Below, piece after piece: positions 40,061 to 49,220 of a stretch of 64,000 bases of DNA. The notes beneath the pieces were generated by a model that was not told the origin of the DNA, ran no database searches, and was given only the letters and a program-made list of their open reading frames with translations. The position numbers and the translations under genes are program-made. The stretch is from contig NZ_SIJK02000024.1 of assembly GCF_004762035.2 (NCBI RefSeq), positions 1 through 64,000 of the forward strand, read 5' to 3'. This DNA comes from Candidatus Chloroploca mongolica. Lineage in GTDB: Bacteria; Chloroflexota; Chloroflexia; Chloroflexales; Chloroflexaceae. Each line of letters opens with the position of its first letter. The first letter of the stretch is position 1.

Positions 40061-40836
40061 ACATGATCCTCTTTCTTCTTGATCCCACATGCGTTGTGCA
40101 GGCTCCATAATAGCAAAAAAGTGACGAGCTCGTGCCATGCCATGGTGGCACAGAGCAAGAAGCCCACTGGCCCATCACGCCATCCTCCGAGTTGTCCATA
40201 GCGCCGCCAAAATTCGCGTGCCGGTGCCCCGAGCAGGTTGCGCCAGCGCATGATGCGCCCCTGTCGGTAGAGGGTCTGCGCTTCGGCGAGCGCGTAGCGG
40301 CTCTGTTTGTGCCACAATTCGTCGAGGCGCTCGATATTTTCGTGCCAGAGATGCTCGTGCGTTGAAGTGATGGCTCCGTCCAGGCTCGCCGCTTCATGCA
40401 CCAGGCGGCTTTCGTCAAAGTGTGCCGCACTCCGCCGGAGCAAGCGGAGTTGGTGGTCGGGATACCAGCCGCCGCCTTGCAGGATCTGACCGAAGAAGCG
40501 ATTGTAGCGCGGCAGGCGGAACCCCGCTGCCGTTGGCTTGTTCTGCAGGGTCGCCACCAGTTCGTCGGCGAGCGCGGGTGTGACCAGTTCGTCGGCATCA
40601 AGGAAGAGCACCCAGGGGGCACTGGCGAGTTCCAGGCCCCGGTTGCGTTGCGCTGGAAAGCCACGCCAGGCTTCGCAGACGACCCGTGCCCCGTGCCGCT
40701 GCGCTCGTTCCGCTGTACGGTCAGTGGTGCGGTCGTCGAGCAGCACGATCAACTCGTCGGCCAGGCCGCTCACACTGCTCAGGCACGTCTCGATATACGC
40801 TTCTTCGTCGCGGGCAATGATCACCACGGCCAGCAT
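40054..40836 (-). CDS. Family 2 glycosyltransferase (WaaE/KdtX-like)
   Basis: A 260-residue GT-A enzyme. VVIIARDEEAYIETCLSSV is the nucleotide-sugar strand, VLLDDRTTDRTAERA follows, and the metal-binding DxD is in VLFLDADELV. FPAQRNRGLE and GWYPDHQLRLLRR are typical of the LPS core glucosyltransferase-like subgroup. In this probably single-membrane organism it more likely acts on cell-wall glycans or glycolipids. It has a hydrophobic helix near the C-terminus. It overlaps the HD gene by 7 bases and follows the membrane GT by 12. Confidence 0.88.
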   Translation of the reverse strand: MLAVVIIARDEEAYIETCLSSVSGLADELIVLLDDRTTDRTAERAQRHGARVVCEAWRGFPAQRNRGLELASAPWVLFLDADELVTPALADELVATLQNKPTAAGFRLPRYNRFFGQILQGGGWYPDHQLRLLRRSAAHFDESRLVHEAASLDGAITSTHEHLWHENIERLDELWHKQSRYALAEAQTLYRQGRIMRWRNLLGAPAREFWRRYGQLGGWRDGPVGFLLCATMAWHELVTFLLLWSLHNACGIKKKEDHVC

Positions 40837-40848
40837 GGCTGCTCCTTT

Positions 40849-42975
40849 TCAGCGCTGCAATTGGATCGACGCAAGCACAATGCTCCCGCCGTCACCGACG
40901 CCAACGGGATCAAGCCGCAGGCCGGTAATGATCCCCTGCCATCCAGGCGCAGCGGCAAGATCGAGCCGATAGGTGGCGAACTCTTCGCTCTCGATCAGTG
41001 TCCAGCGCATTGAACGGTCCTCGTCGGTCTGCCCGTTCTCGTCAAGCCAGAAGAGTTGCGCGTCGCGGGCGGCAGTTGTGGCGGCCATCGTGATCTCGAT
41101 GTTTGCAAATGCTGCCGTGTCGAGGCGCATAGGCGGGCTGATCAGCGCTGGGTCAAGACCTGGCTCAAGCTGCCAGCCCGGTGAGTCGCGCCCGATTGTG
41201 GTTGCATTGTGTACCTGCCAGCCCCACTCTAGGCGGGAGAAAGCCCAGCCCGGCCCCTCCGCGAGGGTCTGGGCTGCATCCAGCACCCCGTACCTCGGCA
41301 GGGGTGCGGCAAGTTCAAGGGGGCGCAGGGCCTCGCGGTAGGGCGCATAACAGGCTGCTACCTCTTCGGGGGCCAACCCGAGCCGTTCGCTGGGTGTCGG
41401 TGGCTCATCGGGGGGCGCTGGGGGCGGATGAATTGCATCGTCGGCAATGAAGACGGCGTAGCCGCTGGCGAGCGCAGTCTCAATGCGTTCCTGGATCAGC
41501 GCACACGCGGCAGGCCAGTCATTGCTGGTCAGCGCAACCGCCTGATTCAGCGAGATTACGTTGGGGTGCTGTTCGTAAAAGGGAAGATAGAGTTCGGCGA
41601 TGCCATCAGGTACGACCAGCAGATCGCCCGTGGCCGCAAGGTTCCCCAGGGTGGTTGCGGCAAGGCGTTGCAGATCACGCTGCGCATCGCCACGTTGCTG
41701 GATGGTTGCCCAGTTGAGGCCAAGCATCGTCACCCCGATCCCGAGGAGGAGCAGTTGGGTGAGTTGATGCCTCCAGCGTAACGGTTGACCCCTCTCCTGG
41801 GAGCGAGGGCGTCCCGCCCTCGGAATGTTTTCGAGGGCGGGACGCCCTCGCTCCCAGGCTTGCCTGTTCCCCCACATGCGAACCTGTACTCGCCCGTCTG
41901 GAGCCTGCGAGCTTCGCTGGTTGCGGGCAGGATGCGTTGCCAGCACGAGCAGCAAATAAAACGGTGGCAAGCTCGCGATCCAGAATTCGATATTGTCCGG
42001 CTCCCACCAGAGAAAAAAGGCCCCATAGACCAGCAACCAGCTCGTGGCGATCACCAGGCTCCCCGGCGGTGCGGTGCGGAGCAGCGGGCGCAGGTGGAGG
42101 ATCAGCAGGCCAAGGAGGAGCAGGCCCAGGATCGCCCCGCCTGGCTGGGCAATCGTGTCGGCCAGACCCTGCCCCAGCAAGCTGAGTTTCGTCTGATCGA
42201 CGGGCCCCCCCCAGAAGCCGGTGGTGGTATAACCAGCGGCCCAGGTAAAGAGATCGGCTGCGTTGCGAAACCCGCTGACCCCCAGACCAACCCACAGATA
42301 GGCCCCACCAACCACCAGCGCCAGAGGCAGCCCATAACTGACCAGGGTGACAAGAAGGCCGCGCCAGTTGGGCGGCCCGGCCTGTTTTTGCTTGACATAA
42401 CCGTAGATTAAAGCAAGACCAGCGGGCACACTCAGCAGCACATTCGTCTGATGAAAGAGCACCGCCATCCCCTGGACGAGGCCAAGGCCAGCGGCAAGGG
42501 TTGGCGAGGCAGGCGTACGGGCTGCGCGGAGCATCAATGCGAGCGCAACGATCAGGAAGACCGCCGCAATCGTATAGACTTCGACCTCAATCGCATAGTA
42601 CCAATAGGCAAAACTGCTCGCGAGCAGCAACGCCCCGAGCAGTGCTGGTTGCCATGCCCACGTTTGCGACTGACCGCGACCGATGAGGCGACCTATCAGC
42701 ACCCCAAAGAGCGTCACCCCAATTGCCCCTGCCAGCGCATTGGTCAACTGTAACAAACGTTCGGCCCCACCGCTCCACCCCAGGCCCCCGGCAACGGCGT
42801 GGATCAATGCCCCGAGGGGGCCATAGGCGAGGTGATGCGGATGGAACAACTCTTGCCAGGGCTTGCGTTCGACATCGAGGATATACGAGAGCGCATCGTA
42901 GGTATGCACATTGGTGAGGGTCAGCACATAGAGTGCCGCGCAACAACAGAACGTCAGGAGGGCAAAACTTCGCAT
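40849..42975 (-). CDS. Large membrane protein, GT-C-like (DUF2723-type), with palindrome-encoded insert
   Basis: A 708-residue protein with about 10 transmembrane segments in the first 370 residues and a soluble C-terminal region. HTYDALSYILDVER and HPHHLAYGPLG in the first loop resemble the acidic/His motifs of DUF2723 or GT-C enzymes. Around residues 373-395 the sequence turns into an Arg/Gly/Pro-rich stretch (AWERGRPALENIPRAGRP) that is entirely encoded by a 61-base palindrome, a likely insertion tolerated between domains. The start codon overlaps the DUF192 stop by 1 base. It probably transfers a sugar onto a lipid or wall polymer; the substrate is unknown. Confidence 0.7.
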   Translation of the reverse strand: MRSFALLTFCCCAALYVLTLTNVHTYDALSYILDVERKPWQELFHPHHLAYGPLGALIHAVAGGLGWSGGAERLLQLTNALAGAIGVTLFGVLIGRLIGRGQSQTWAWQPALLGALLLASSFAYWYYAIEVEVYTIAAVFLIVALALMLRAARTPASPTLAAGLGLVQGMAVLFHQTNVLLSVPAGLALIYGYVKQKQAGPPNWRGLLVTLVSYGLPLALVVGGAYLWVGLGVSGFRNAADLFTWAAGYTTTGFWGGPVDQTKLSLLGQGLADTIAQPGGAILGLLLLGLLILHLRPLLRTAPPGSLVIATSWLLVYGAFFLWWEPDNIEFWIASLPPFYLLLVLATHPARNQRSSQAPDGRVQVRMWGNRQAWERGRPALENIPRAGRPRSQERGQPLRWRHQLTQLLLLGIGVTMLGLNWATIQQRGDAQRDLQRLAATTLGNLAATGDLLVVPDGIAELYLPFYEQHPNVISLNQAVALTSNDWPAACALIQERIETALASGYAVFIADDAIHPPPAPPDEPPTPSERLGLAPEEVAACYAPYREALRPLELAAPLPRYGVLDAAQTLAEGPGWAFSRLEWGWQVHNATTIGRDSPGWQLEPGLDPALISPPMRLDTAAFANIEITMAATTAARDAQLFWLDENGQTDEDRSMRWTLIESEEFATYRLDLAAAPGWQGIITGLRLDPVGVGDGGSIVLASIQLQR
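41797..41857. repeat. Palindromic element inside a coding region
   Basis: Perfect 26-base arms (41797-41822 and 41832-41857) surround a 9-base loop. The arm contains GAGCGAGGGCGTCCCGCC. The reading frame of the glycosyltransferase passes through without a stop. Confidence 0.9.
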
Positions 42976-43340
42976 TAAGGCACGGCATCCTGTCGTTCAA
43001 GGCGCACCTGATCGCCAAGGGCGGTACCGGTAGCAGCGATCATGCCAGCGGGCAGTTCAAGCACATAATGCGACCTCCAGGCACCAGCAAAGGGGCGATT
43101 AGGGGGCAGCGCACTGCTCAGACCCACTACACGGTCGTGGCGATTGACAAAGACGACATCAATCGGAAAGCGCATAAAAAAGCTATGCACACTCGAACAA
43201 GGCACAATCAGCAACCCCTCACCGGGCGCAAGGCCGGGGTGCCCAATCAGGCCTTTGCCACGCGCCAAAAAGCTACGGGCCTCGGTACAGACCAACGCAA
43301 GCGGCAGACCCCGCGTTTGATTATAGACGGCTACGGTCAC
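42975..43340 (-). CDS. DUF192-family protein
   Basis: A 121-residue protein. ARSFLARGKGLIGHPGLAPGEGLLI, VHSFFMRFPIDVVFVNRHDRVV and VLELPAGMI are the three conserved blocks of DUF192 (COG1430), small beta-barrel proteins of unknown function. It lies 3 bases after the tadC stop and overlaps the next gene by 1 base, so it is in the tad transcript tail. Most relatives carry an export signal; this one does not. Confidence 0.85.
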   Translation of the reverse strand: MTVAVYNQTRGLPLALVCTEARSFLARGKGLIGHPGLAPGEGLLIVPCSSVHSFFMRFPIDVVFVNRHDRVVGLSSALPPNRPFAGAWRSHYVLELPAGMIAATGTALGDQVRLERQDAVP

Positions 43341-43343
43341 GCT

Positions 43344-44267
43344 TCACCCACCAAAGGACTGCAACAGGCGTGGCACGGCAGGCCCGAGGATCACCACAAA
43401 GAGGGCCGGGAAGATCAAAAAGACCATCGGGAAGAGCATCTTGATCGGAGCCTGTTGAGCCAGAGCCTCGGCGCGTTGGCGCCGTTTCACGCGCATCTGA
43501 TCGGCCTGGATGCGCAGAATCTTCGACATCGACACACCGAGTTGATCGGCTTGAATGATCGCCGAGGTAAAAGTCTGGACATCTTCGACACCGGTGCGGT
43601 CAGCGAGATCCTTCAGCGCCTCGCGGCGTGTACGACCGAGGCGAACATCGGACAGCACCCGTTTGAACTCGCGGCTCAGTTCATCGTCCCATTTTTGCGT
43701 AACGCGTTGGAGGGCAAGATCAAAAGCGAGGCCAGCTTCAACGCTAATACAGAGCAGATCAAGTGCATCGGGCATTGCCTTCTGGATAGCCTTTTTGCGG
43801 TCAGTAATTTTGCGGCCCAGCCACATCACTGGCAACATATAGCCCAGGACAAAGCCAATGACACTATAGAGCATCGCCTGGCCCGTCTCCATCGTACTGA
43901 ATGAGACGACCATGATAATCAAGCCGAGCACGAGCGTCAGAGCGACACGCAGGCCGATAAACATCGCCGGGGTAATATTGCCTGGATTGCCGGCCAGTTG
44001 CAAATTCAACTTGAGCCGATCCATGCTCTGTTTTGGCCCATACTTGCCCAGCGTGGTCAAGAGACCGCGGGTAGCCGGCAGAATCACCCGCTGGCTAAAG
44101 GGTTGCTCGAGCTCCATCTCTTCGAGGGTCATCGCCCGTTCAGTAAACTGATTGAGGCGTGCCTCAATCGCATCTGAGCGGCGGGAACCTATCAGTACAA
44201 ACACCATGAGCCCGATCCCGCCGAGGATAAGCACCCCAAACAAGAGTATCATAGGACTCATCATCAC
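43344..44267 (-). CDS. tadC: Tad pilus inner-membrane platform protein TadC
   Basis: A 307-residue T2SSF-domain protein with three to four membrane helices (residues 5-25, 110-150, 275-300). DALDLLCISVEAGLAFDLALQ and LGVSMSKILRIQADQMRVKRRQRAE are the family's cytoplasmic motifs. It pairs with TadB to form the platform above the ATPase. Its start overlaps the tadB stop by 4 bases. Confidence 0.93.
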   Translation of the reverse strand: MMMSPMILLFGVLILGGIGLMVFVLIGSRRSDAIEARLNQFTERAMTLEEMELEQPFSQRVILPATRGLLTTLGKYGPKQSMDRLKLNLQLAGNPGNITPAMFIGLRVALTLVLGLIIMVVSFSTMETGQAMLYSVIGFVLGYMLPVMWLGRKITDRKKAIQKAMPDALDLLCISVEAGLAFDLALQRVTQKWDDELSREFKRVLSDVRLGRTRREALKDLADRTGVEDVQTFTSAIIQADQLGVSMSKILRIQADQMRVKRRQRAEALAQQAPIKMLFPMVFLIFPALFVVILGPAVPRLLQSFGG

Positions 44268-45259
44268 ACCTCAATATCCATAATCTTCATAATTGCAAAG
44301 AAGCCGATCACAATCATCACCATTGATGTCACAGGCAAGCAGCACCAGTTTTCGGGCGGAAGGCCAAAGGTAAAGATCGGGGCCATATATTCGGGGTTGA
44401 CCGTAGAAATAAAGATCGCCAGACCAACGGGCAACCCGGTAATCACCCAGGCCGAGATGCGGCCCTGGGCTGTCAGCGTATTAATCTCACCTTTGATCCG
44501 TACCCGTTCACGGATGGTATGACCGATCGTATCGAGGATCTGAGCCAGATTACCGCCCACTTCCATCTGAATATTCACCGCCGTGATCAACAAATCGAGG
44601 TCTTCAGAGGGAACCCGGCGTTGCAGATTGGTCAGCGCCTCTTCGGTTGAGCGTCCGAGCCCGACCTCCTGGACAACCCGATGAAACTCATCATTCACGG
44701 GATAGGGGGCCTCTTTCGAGACCATATCAAGGGTTTGCAAAAAGCTATAACCACCGCGGAGGGCATTTGCCATCATGGTGATCGTATCACCGAGGCGATC
44801 ATTAAAGGCCTTGAGGCGTCGCTTCATCCGCATCCCGAGATAGAGATTGGGCAGGAAGGAAAACAGCACGGCCCCGACGAGCCCCGACGCGAGCATTGCC
44901 ATCGGGTTTGCACGACCAACAAAAGCGCCGATCCCTGCACCAAGGAGCGCGGTACCGATTTTGGTGATATAGAACTCGGCCACCGTTAACTTTACGTCAG
45001 CACGGGCGAGGTCACGTGCCGTATTGCTCCCCTGTTTGCTTTTGGCAACAACCTTATCAATGCGTTCAAGGGCCTGACGCGGATTTGCCTCATCGGTTGA
45101 TTGATCGCCACGCCCGGCAAACTCATCGAGGCGTGAACTGACGCTATCGCCCTGGCCGCTGCGCAGCATCACCACAACTCCAGCAACGATCAATACCAGC
45201 AGCAAGCCCAGGCCACCGAGGGTAATTGGCATCATCTCAGGCGAAAGTAGTCGCTCCAT
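44264..45259 (-). CDS. tadB: Tad pilus inner-membrane platform protein TadB
   Basis: A 331-residue T2SSF-domain protein with an N-terminal helix and a C-terminal helix pair. LGDTITMMANALRGGYSFLQTLDMVSKE and DLLITAVNIQMEVGGNLAQILD are hallmark segments. The start at 45259 has GAGGA 9 bases upstream; ten extra residues from 45289 lack support. Partner of TadC in the same operon. Confidence 0.93.
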   Translation of the reverse strand: MERLLSPEMMPITLGGLGLLLVLIVAGVVVMLRSGQGDSVSSRLDEFAGRGDQSTDEANPRQALERIDKVVAKSKQGSNTARDLARADVKLTVAEFYITKIGTALLGAGIGAFVGRANPMAMLASGLVGAVLFSFLPNLYLGMRMKRRLKAFNDRLGDTITMMANALRGGYSFLQTLDMVSKEAPYPVNDEFHRVVQEVGLGRSTEEALTNLQRRVPSEDLDLLITAVNIQMEVGGNLAQILDTIGHTIRERVRIKGEINTLTAQGRISAWVITGLPVGLAIFISTVNPEYMAPIFTFGLPPENWCCLPVTSMVMIVIGFFAIMKIMDIEV

Positions 45260-45340
45260 ACCATGTTCCTCAGGATAGCAGAACCACACACCTGGTCTTG
45301 CCCGGAGGCACCCATCTGCCAGATACCGGGTTCTCGATCC

Positions 45341-46741
45341 TTAAAAACTAAGTCGATCACTCGAGCCAAAGATTGTTGGCGAGAGATAGATATTCATCGA
45401 CTCAAACTTCTCAATAAATTTGGGACGTACCCCGGTGGGACGCAAGATGCCCACGATCTTGCCTTTTTCATCGACGCCCGTCTGTTCAAAGACAAAAATA
45501 TCTTGCATCACGACCACATCACCCTCCATGCCAGAAAGTTCGGTGATCTGCGTGACCTTACGTGAGCCGTCCTGGAGGCGGGATTGCTGGACAATCAACT
45601 GAACAGCCGAGACAATCTGTTCACGGATGGCGCGGGCGGGGAGATCCATCCCGGCCATCAGGCACATCGTCTCGATACGAGCCATCGAGTCTTTGGGTGT
45701 ATTGGCGTGCAGCGTCGTCATCGAGCCATCGTGACCGGTATTCATCGCCTGCAGCATATCCAGGGTCTCGCCGCCGCGACACTCACCGACAATAATGCGT
45801 TCAGGCCGCATCCGGAGGCAGTTAATCACGAGGTCACGGATCGTCACCTCGCCGCGTCCCTCAACATTTGGTGGGCGTGACTCAAGGCTAATCACGTGAT
45901 CCTGACGAAGTTGCAACTCAGCCGCATTTTCGACGGTAATAATGCGCTCATCATTGGGAATAAACGACGAGAGCACATTCAGAAGGGTCGTCTTGCCTGA
46001 GCCAGTACCACCCGAAACGACAATATTGGTACGCGACTTGACGCAGGCAGCCAGGAACTCACCCATCTCCTGGCTCATCGAGCCAAAGCGGACGAGGTCA
46101 CTGATCGTCAGATTATCTTTGCGAAACTTCCGGATCGTCACGGTCGGGCCATTGAGGGCGAGGGGGCGAATAATTGCATTGACGCGTGACCCATCGGGCA
46201 AACGCGCATCGACCATTGGTGACGACTCATCCACGCGGCGTCCAAGGGGGGCGACAATGCGGTCAATAATGCGCATCACGTGGGCATCATTACTAAACGC
46301 AATATCAGTATGGATAAGCTTACCGGCTTTTTCTACATAAATCTGTTTCGGGCCATTGATCATAATTTCACTGATGGCCGGATCAGCGAGCAACGGTTCA
46401 ATCGGGCCCAGTCCAATAATATCAGCCTCGATAGCCTCAAACATACGCTGGCGTTCCGACTTGGTCAGTACAATGCTTTCGCCATCGAGGATCGCCTGAA
46501 ACGCCTCTTCGACCTGTTTGCGCACGCGAGCTTTATTGCTCAGATCCATGCGCGGATCGAGTTCACTAATCAAGCGGGTTTGCACCCGTGTTTTCAACTC
46601 ATTAAAACTAGCATCAACCGTCGCCTGATGCGGGCGAAGGGTATTGGTGAGTGGTTGGGCCGGGCGGGCGGCAGGTGGGGCTGCGCCAGCCCCGAGTTCA
46701 CTGGTTGGAGGAGCGCCCCCTAGTCGTTTGAGTAGTGACAT
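45341..46741 (-). CDS. cpaF: Tad pilus assembly ATPase CpaF/TadA
   Basis: A 466-residue hexameric ATPase powering Flp pilus assembly. The N-terminal linker is followed by the NTD ([31 protein letters not shown]), Walker [10 protein letters not shown], the Asp box, Walker B-like [21 protein letters not shown] and the His box TTLHANTP. The start at 46741 follows AGGAGG. A gap of about 80 bases separates it from tadB. Confidence 0.95.
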   Translation of the reverse strand: MSLLKRLGGAPPTSELGAGAAPPAARPAQPLTNTLRPHQATVDASFNELKTRVQTRLISELDPRMDLSNKARVRKQVEEAFQAILDGESIVLTKSERQRMFEAIEADIIGLGPIEPLLADPAISEIMINGPKQIYVEKAGKLIHTDIAFSNDAHVMRIIDRIVAPLGRRVDESSPMVDARLPDGSRVNAIIRPLALNGPTVTIRKFRKDNLTISDLVRFGSMSQEMGEFLAACVKSRTNIVVSGGTGSGKTTLLNVLSSFIPNDERIITVENAAELQLRQDHVISLESRPPNVEGRGEVTIRDLVINCLRMRPERIIVGECRGGETLDMLQAMNTGHDGSMTTLHANTPKDSMARIETMCLMAGMDLPARAIREQIVSAVQLIVQQSRLQDGSRKVTQITELSGMEGDVVVMQDIFVFEQTGVDEKGKIVGILRPTGVRPKFIEKFESMNIYLSPTIFGSSDRLSF

Positions 46742-46751
46742 CTAGCGCCTC

Positions 46752-48041
46752 CTAGCGCTTAAAAAACCGAAAGAACCCACCCTGAGCGGGTTTCTCAGCC
46801 GCTTTGCCAGCTTTCTCGGGTAGCGCCTTGCTGGGCAGCGTACCTTTTGAACCAGTGGCGCGTGTGGCGGCAGTCAGATCACGGGCGAGACTCAGGATAT
46901 CACGCGAAAACTGGTGATTGGGCTTGCTAATGATCAGGGGCACCCCCTGGTTGATCCAGAAGGTCACGTCATGCCCGGCGTCACCAATTTGATGACTCAC
47001 CTTGCGCTGGAGACTCTTCTCGATATCTTCGGCCTTGATGCCGGTGCGATTCGTTGCTTTATTGAGCACGAGCATCGTCTTTTCTTGTGGATACCCCAGC
47101 AAATCGGCGACTTCAAGGAAGAGGGTAAGATCGCGGATGCAGTGCATTTCGAGGGTGATCAGCGTCACAATCCGTGTCGCCAGATCGAGTGAGGCCAGGG
47201 ATCGATCCTGAAAGGACGCGGGGGTATCAACGATCACAAAATCAAACGAACGCCGGAGGGCTTCAAGAATCGCACGCACATGCTCGGCATTGACCAGTTC
47301 ACCGCGTTGGGGATCAGGTGGGGCAAGTAACACCTTGATCTGGGAGGTATGCGTAGCGAGCACATCTTCGAGCAGTTCTTCATCAAGCTCATCCGTCCGT
47401 TGGGCAAGATCGATGATCGTTTTATCCGAACGCAGATTGAGGATGACTGCCAGATCACCAAAGATGGCATTGGCATCAACCAGGGCCACCTTTTTACTGG
47501 TAAGCTGGCGGATCGCAATGGCAAGATTGGCGGCGACGACCGAGGTGCCCACGCCGCCTTTGGGGCTAAAGACCGCGATGATTTGCCCAAGTTCGACCCC
47601 ACGCTGGGGCGTATTCACGGCCCCGCTCTCGGCCAGATTGACTGTCTTGGGGCGGGTGGCGGCCAGTTTATGGACGTGGCGAATGGACTTATAGAGGTCA
47701 TCGGCACTGATGGGCTTGGTCAGGAACTCTCGTGCCCCGGCGAGCATCGCCCGGCGCAGATAATCTGTTTCGCCCTGCACACTCATGATGATGACCTGGA
47801 TCGCCGGATCTTTATTCATGATCGCTTCAGTGGCGGCGATCCCGTCCATATCGGGCATATTGATATCCATGAGGATGACGTTGGGGTGCAGTTGACCCGC
47901 CATCGCAATGGCCTCACGGCCGCTACTTGCTTTACCAACAACCTCAATATCTTTTTCGAAGAAGAGCAACTTCTCGAGTTGTTCGCGTGTGTCAACAATA
48001 TCGTCGACAATCAGCACGCGGATCTTTTCACCCTCGGCCAT
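46752..48041 (-). CDS. cpaE: CpaE/TadZ-like protein: receiver domain plus MinD-type ATPase
   Basis: A 429-residue protein. Residues 1-125 are a receiver with VLIVDDIVDT, VILMDINMPDMDG and LTKPIS, all functional residues present. Residues ~145-390 are a ParA/MinD-type ATPase with the deviant Walker A SPKGGVGTS and VDTPASF. It probably places the pilus machine in the cell, as TadZ does, possibly under phosphorylation control. The start at 48041 follows GAGGAG. The tail is Lys/Ala/Pro-rich. Confidence 0.92.
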   Translation of the reverse strand: MAEGEKIRVLIVDDIVDTREQLEKLLFFEKDIEVVGKASSGREAIAMAGQLHPNVILMDINMPDMDGIAATEAIMNKDPAIQVIIMSVQGETDYLRRAMLAGAREFLTKPISADDLYKSIRHVHKLAATRPKTVNLAESGAVNTPQRGVELGQIIAVFSPKGGVGTSVVAANLAIAIRQLTSKKVALVDANAIFGDLAVILNLRSDKTIIDLAQRTDELDEELLEDVLATHTSQIKVLLAPPDPQRGELVNAEHVRAILEALRRSFDFVIVDTPASFQDRSLASLDLATRIVTLITLEMHCIRDLTLFLEVADLLGYPQEKTMLVLNKATNRTGIKAEDIEKSLQRKVSHQIGDAGHDVTFWINQGVPLIISKPNHQFSRDILSLARDLTAATRATGSKGTLPSKALPEKAGKAAEKPAQGGFFRFFKR

Positions 48042-48102
48042 TGGTCTCTCCTCACTGGTTATCAGGCGTTCACAGCGCACTCCTCAACTGGAGGTGCAGA
48101 GC

Positions 48103-49134
48103 TTATGGGACGCGTACAGGTGCTGGCGTCCGCGTCGGATCGGGCGTTTCGAGTTCTTCCTGGCTATAGACGCGTGGCGGCAGTGACTCGGGCAAGGGCA
48201 CCCCAAACTCAGCCGTTAGCAGATCCAGGGTCGCCCCGATCGTCTGTTCGACGGCATCATCGCCAGCCCCACGGAGGACAAGCACCAGGCGCGCCTGCGT
48301 TGAAATCGCCAGTTCCATCAACTCAGCTTCTTGATTATTCAGCGCCAGCACGAGGGTCCAGAACCCTGGGGTAAGCGTGCCTGCGGCAGCACTTTCTGGC
48401 GGAACGACCGGATTGTTGATATCCTCGACCGCAACAATCTCTTGATCAGTTTCGCCTTCGGGGGCCGGGGTACCATCAGCTGGTGGGGGTGCAGGACGGA
48501 CAATGCGCAGCACCTGAGCGCGTTGAATAATCGTCTTGGTGCTCGGGAGTTGCTGCTGGTTATCCTGGAAGACCAGTTGTGGCGCTCCGCCAGGTTCTGT
48601 GGGGGGGATCAGGACTGGCTCACGTTCACGGCGGGTAATCGTGAACGTTGCCACCACATCGACAAAATCGCCGGGTTTGATCTGATCAGCGACCCCCGAG
48701 AGGTTATTGACCAGGAAGGGATAGGCTTTATCGGCGGGGCGATCGGGTTCGGCGGTTGGAATTTGTTGGGAGAGCCCTGGTTCCGTCAGCGCACTGCGCG
48801 GAATGCGCTCGCCAGCGCGAAACGCCCGCATCGTCAGTTGGCCGATGACTTCACCGGGGGTCGAAATATCCTGGCGTTCCACAAATTCGGTCTGCGGGAT
48901 CGCGATGACCTCGAGGGCGGCCAGATCGTTAATGACCGTATTGGCGGGAATATCAACCCGAGCTCGTACCACATCAACTTCGGGGATGGCCGTTGGCTCG
49001 GCGATGATCGTCGGCACCTCGGGGCCAACGCCAAGCAGGCTACTTCCTCCTGGTTGCAGAAAGAAAAATGCGGCTGCCCCACCAACGATTAAGATCAAGG
49101 CAATGAGTAAGATGAGCACGCCACCACGCTTCAT
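48103..49134 (-). CDS. cpaB: Pilus assembly protein CpaB (SAF domain)
   Basis: A 343-residue protein with an N-terminal membrane anchor (GVLILLIALILIVGGAAAFFFL). A SAF domain (VVRARVDIPANTVINDLAALEV, RAFRAGERIPRSAL) follows, then the RcpC/CpaB region and a Pro/Arg-rich end. In diderm bacteria it supports the secretin; here, without a secretin, it may act in wall passage. It has its own extended -10 promoter upstream. Confidence 0.88.
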   Translation of the reverse strand: MKRGGVLILLIALILIVGGAAAFFFLQPGGSSLLGVGPEVPTIIAEPTAIPEVDVVRARVDIPANTVINDLAALEVIAIPQTEFVERQDISTPGEVIGQLTMRAFRAGERIPRSALTEPGLSQQIPTAEPDRPADKAYPFLVNNLSGVADQIKPGDFVDVVATFTITRREREPVLIPPTEPGGAPQLVFQDNQQQLPSTKTIIQRAQVLRIVRPAPPPADGTPAPEGETDQEIVAVEDINNPVVPPESAAAGTLTPGFWTLVLALNNQEAELMELAISTQARLVLVLRGAGDDAVEQTIGATLDLLTAEFGVPLPESLPPRVYSQEELETPDPTRTPAPVRVP

Positions 49135-49197
49135 AGCGGGGTATCCTTCCTATTCAGGAGCGGTCGCGCAGATGCACTGACCGCATGCCTGTCTATC

Positions 49198-49206
49198 ATT
49201 ATAGCA
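49198..49206 (-). promoter_or_regulatory. Extended -10 promoter before cpaB
   Basis: On the minus strand TGCTATAAT (49206-49198), 64 bases before the cpaB start. It lies between the Kelch-like gene and cpaB, so the machinery genes can be transcribed separately from the surface genes. Confidence 0.5.
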
Positions 49207-49220
49207 TATGCCTTTAACCA

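Noticed and set aside
43285-43904. Plus-strand frame (part of 42933-43904) across DUF192 and tadC
   Set aside because: Antisense shadow of two recognised genes; no start signal.
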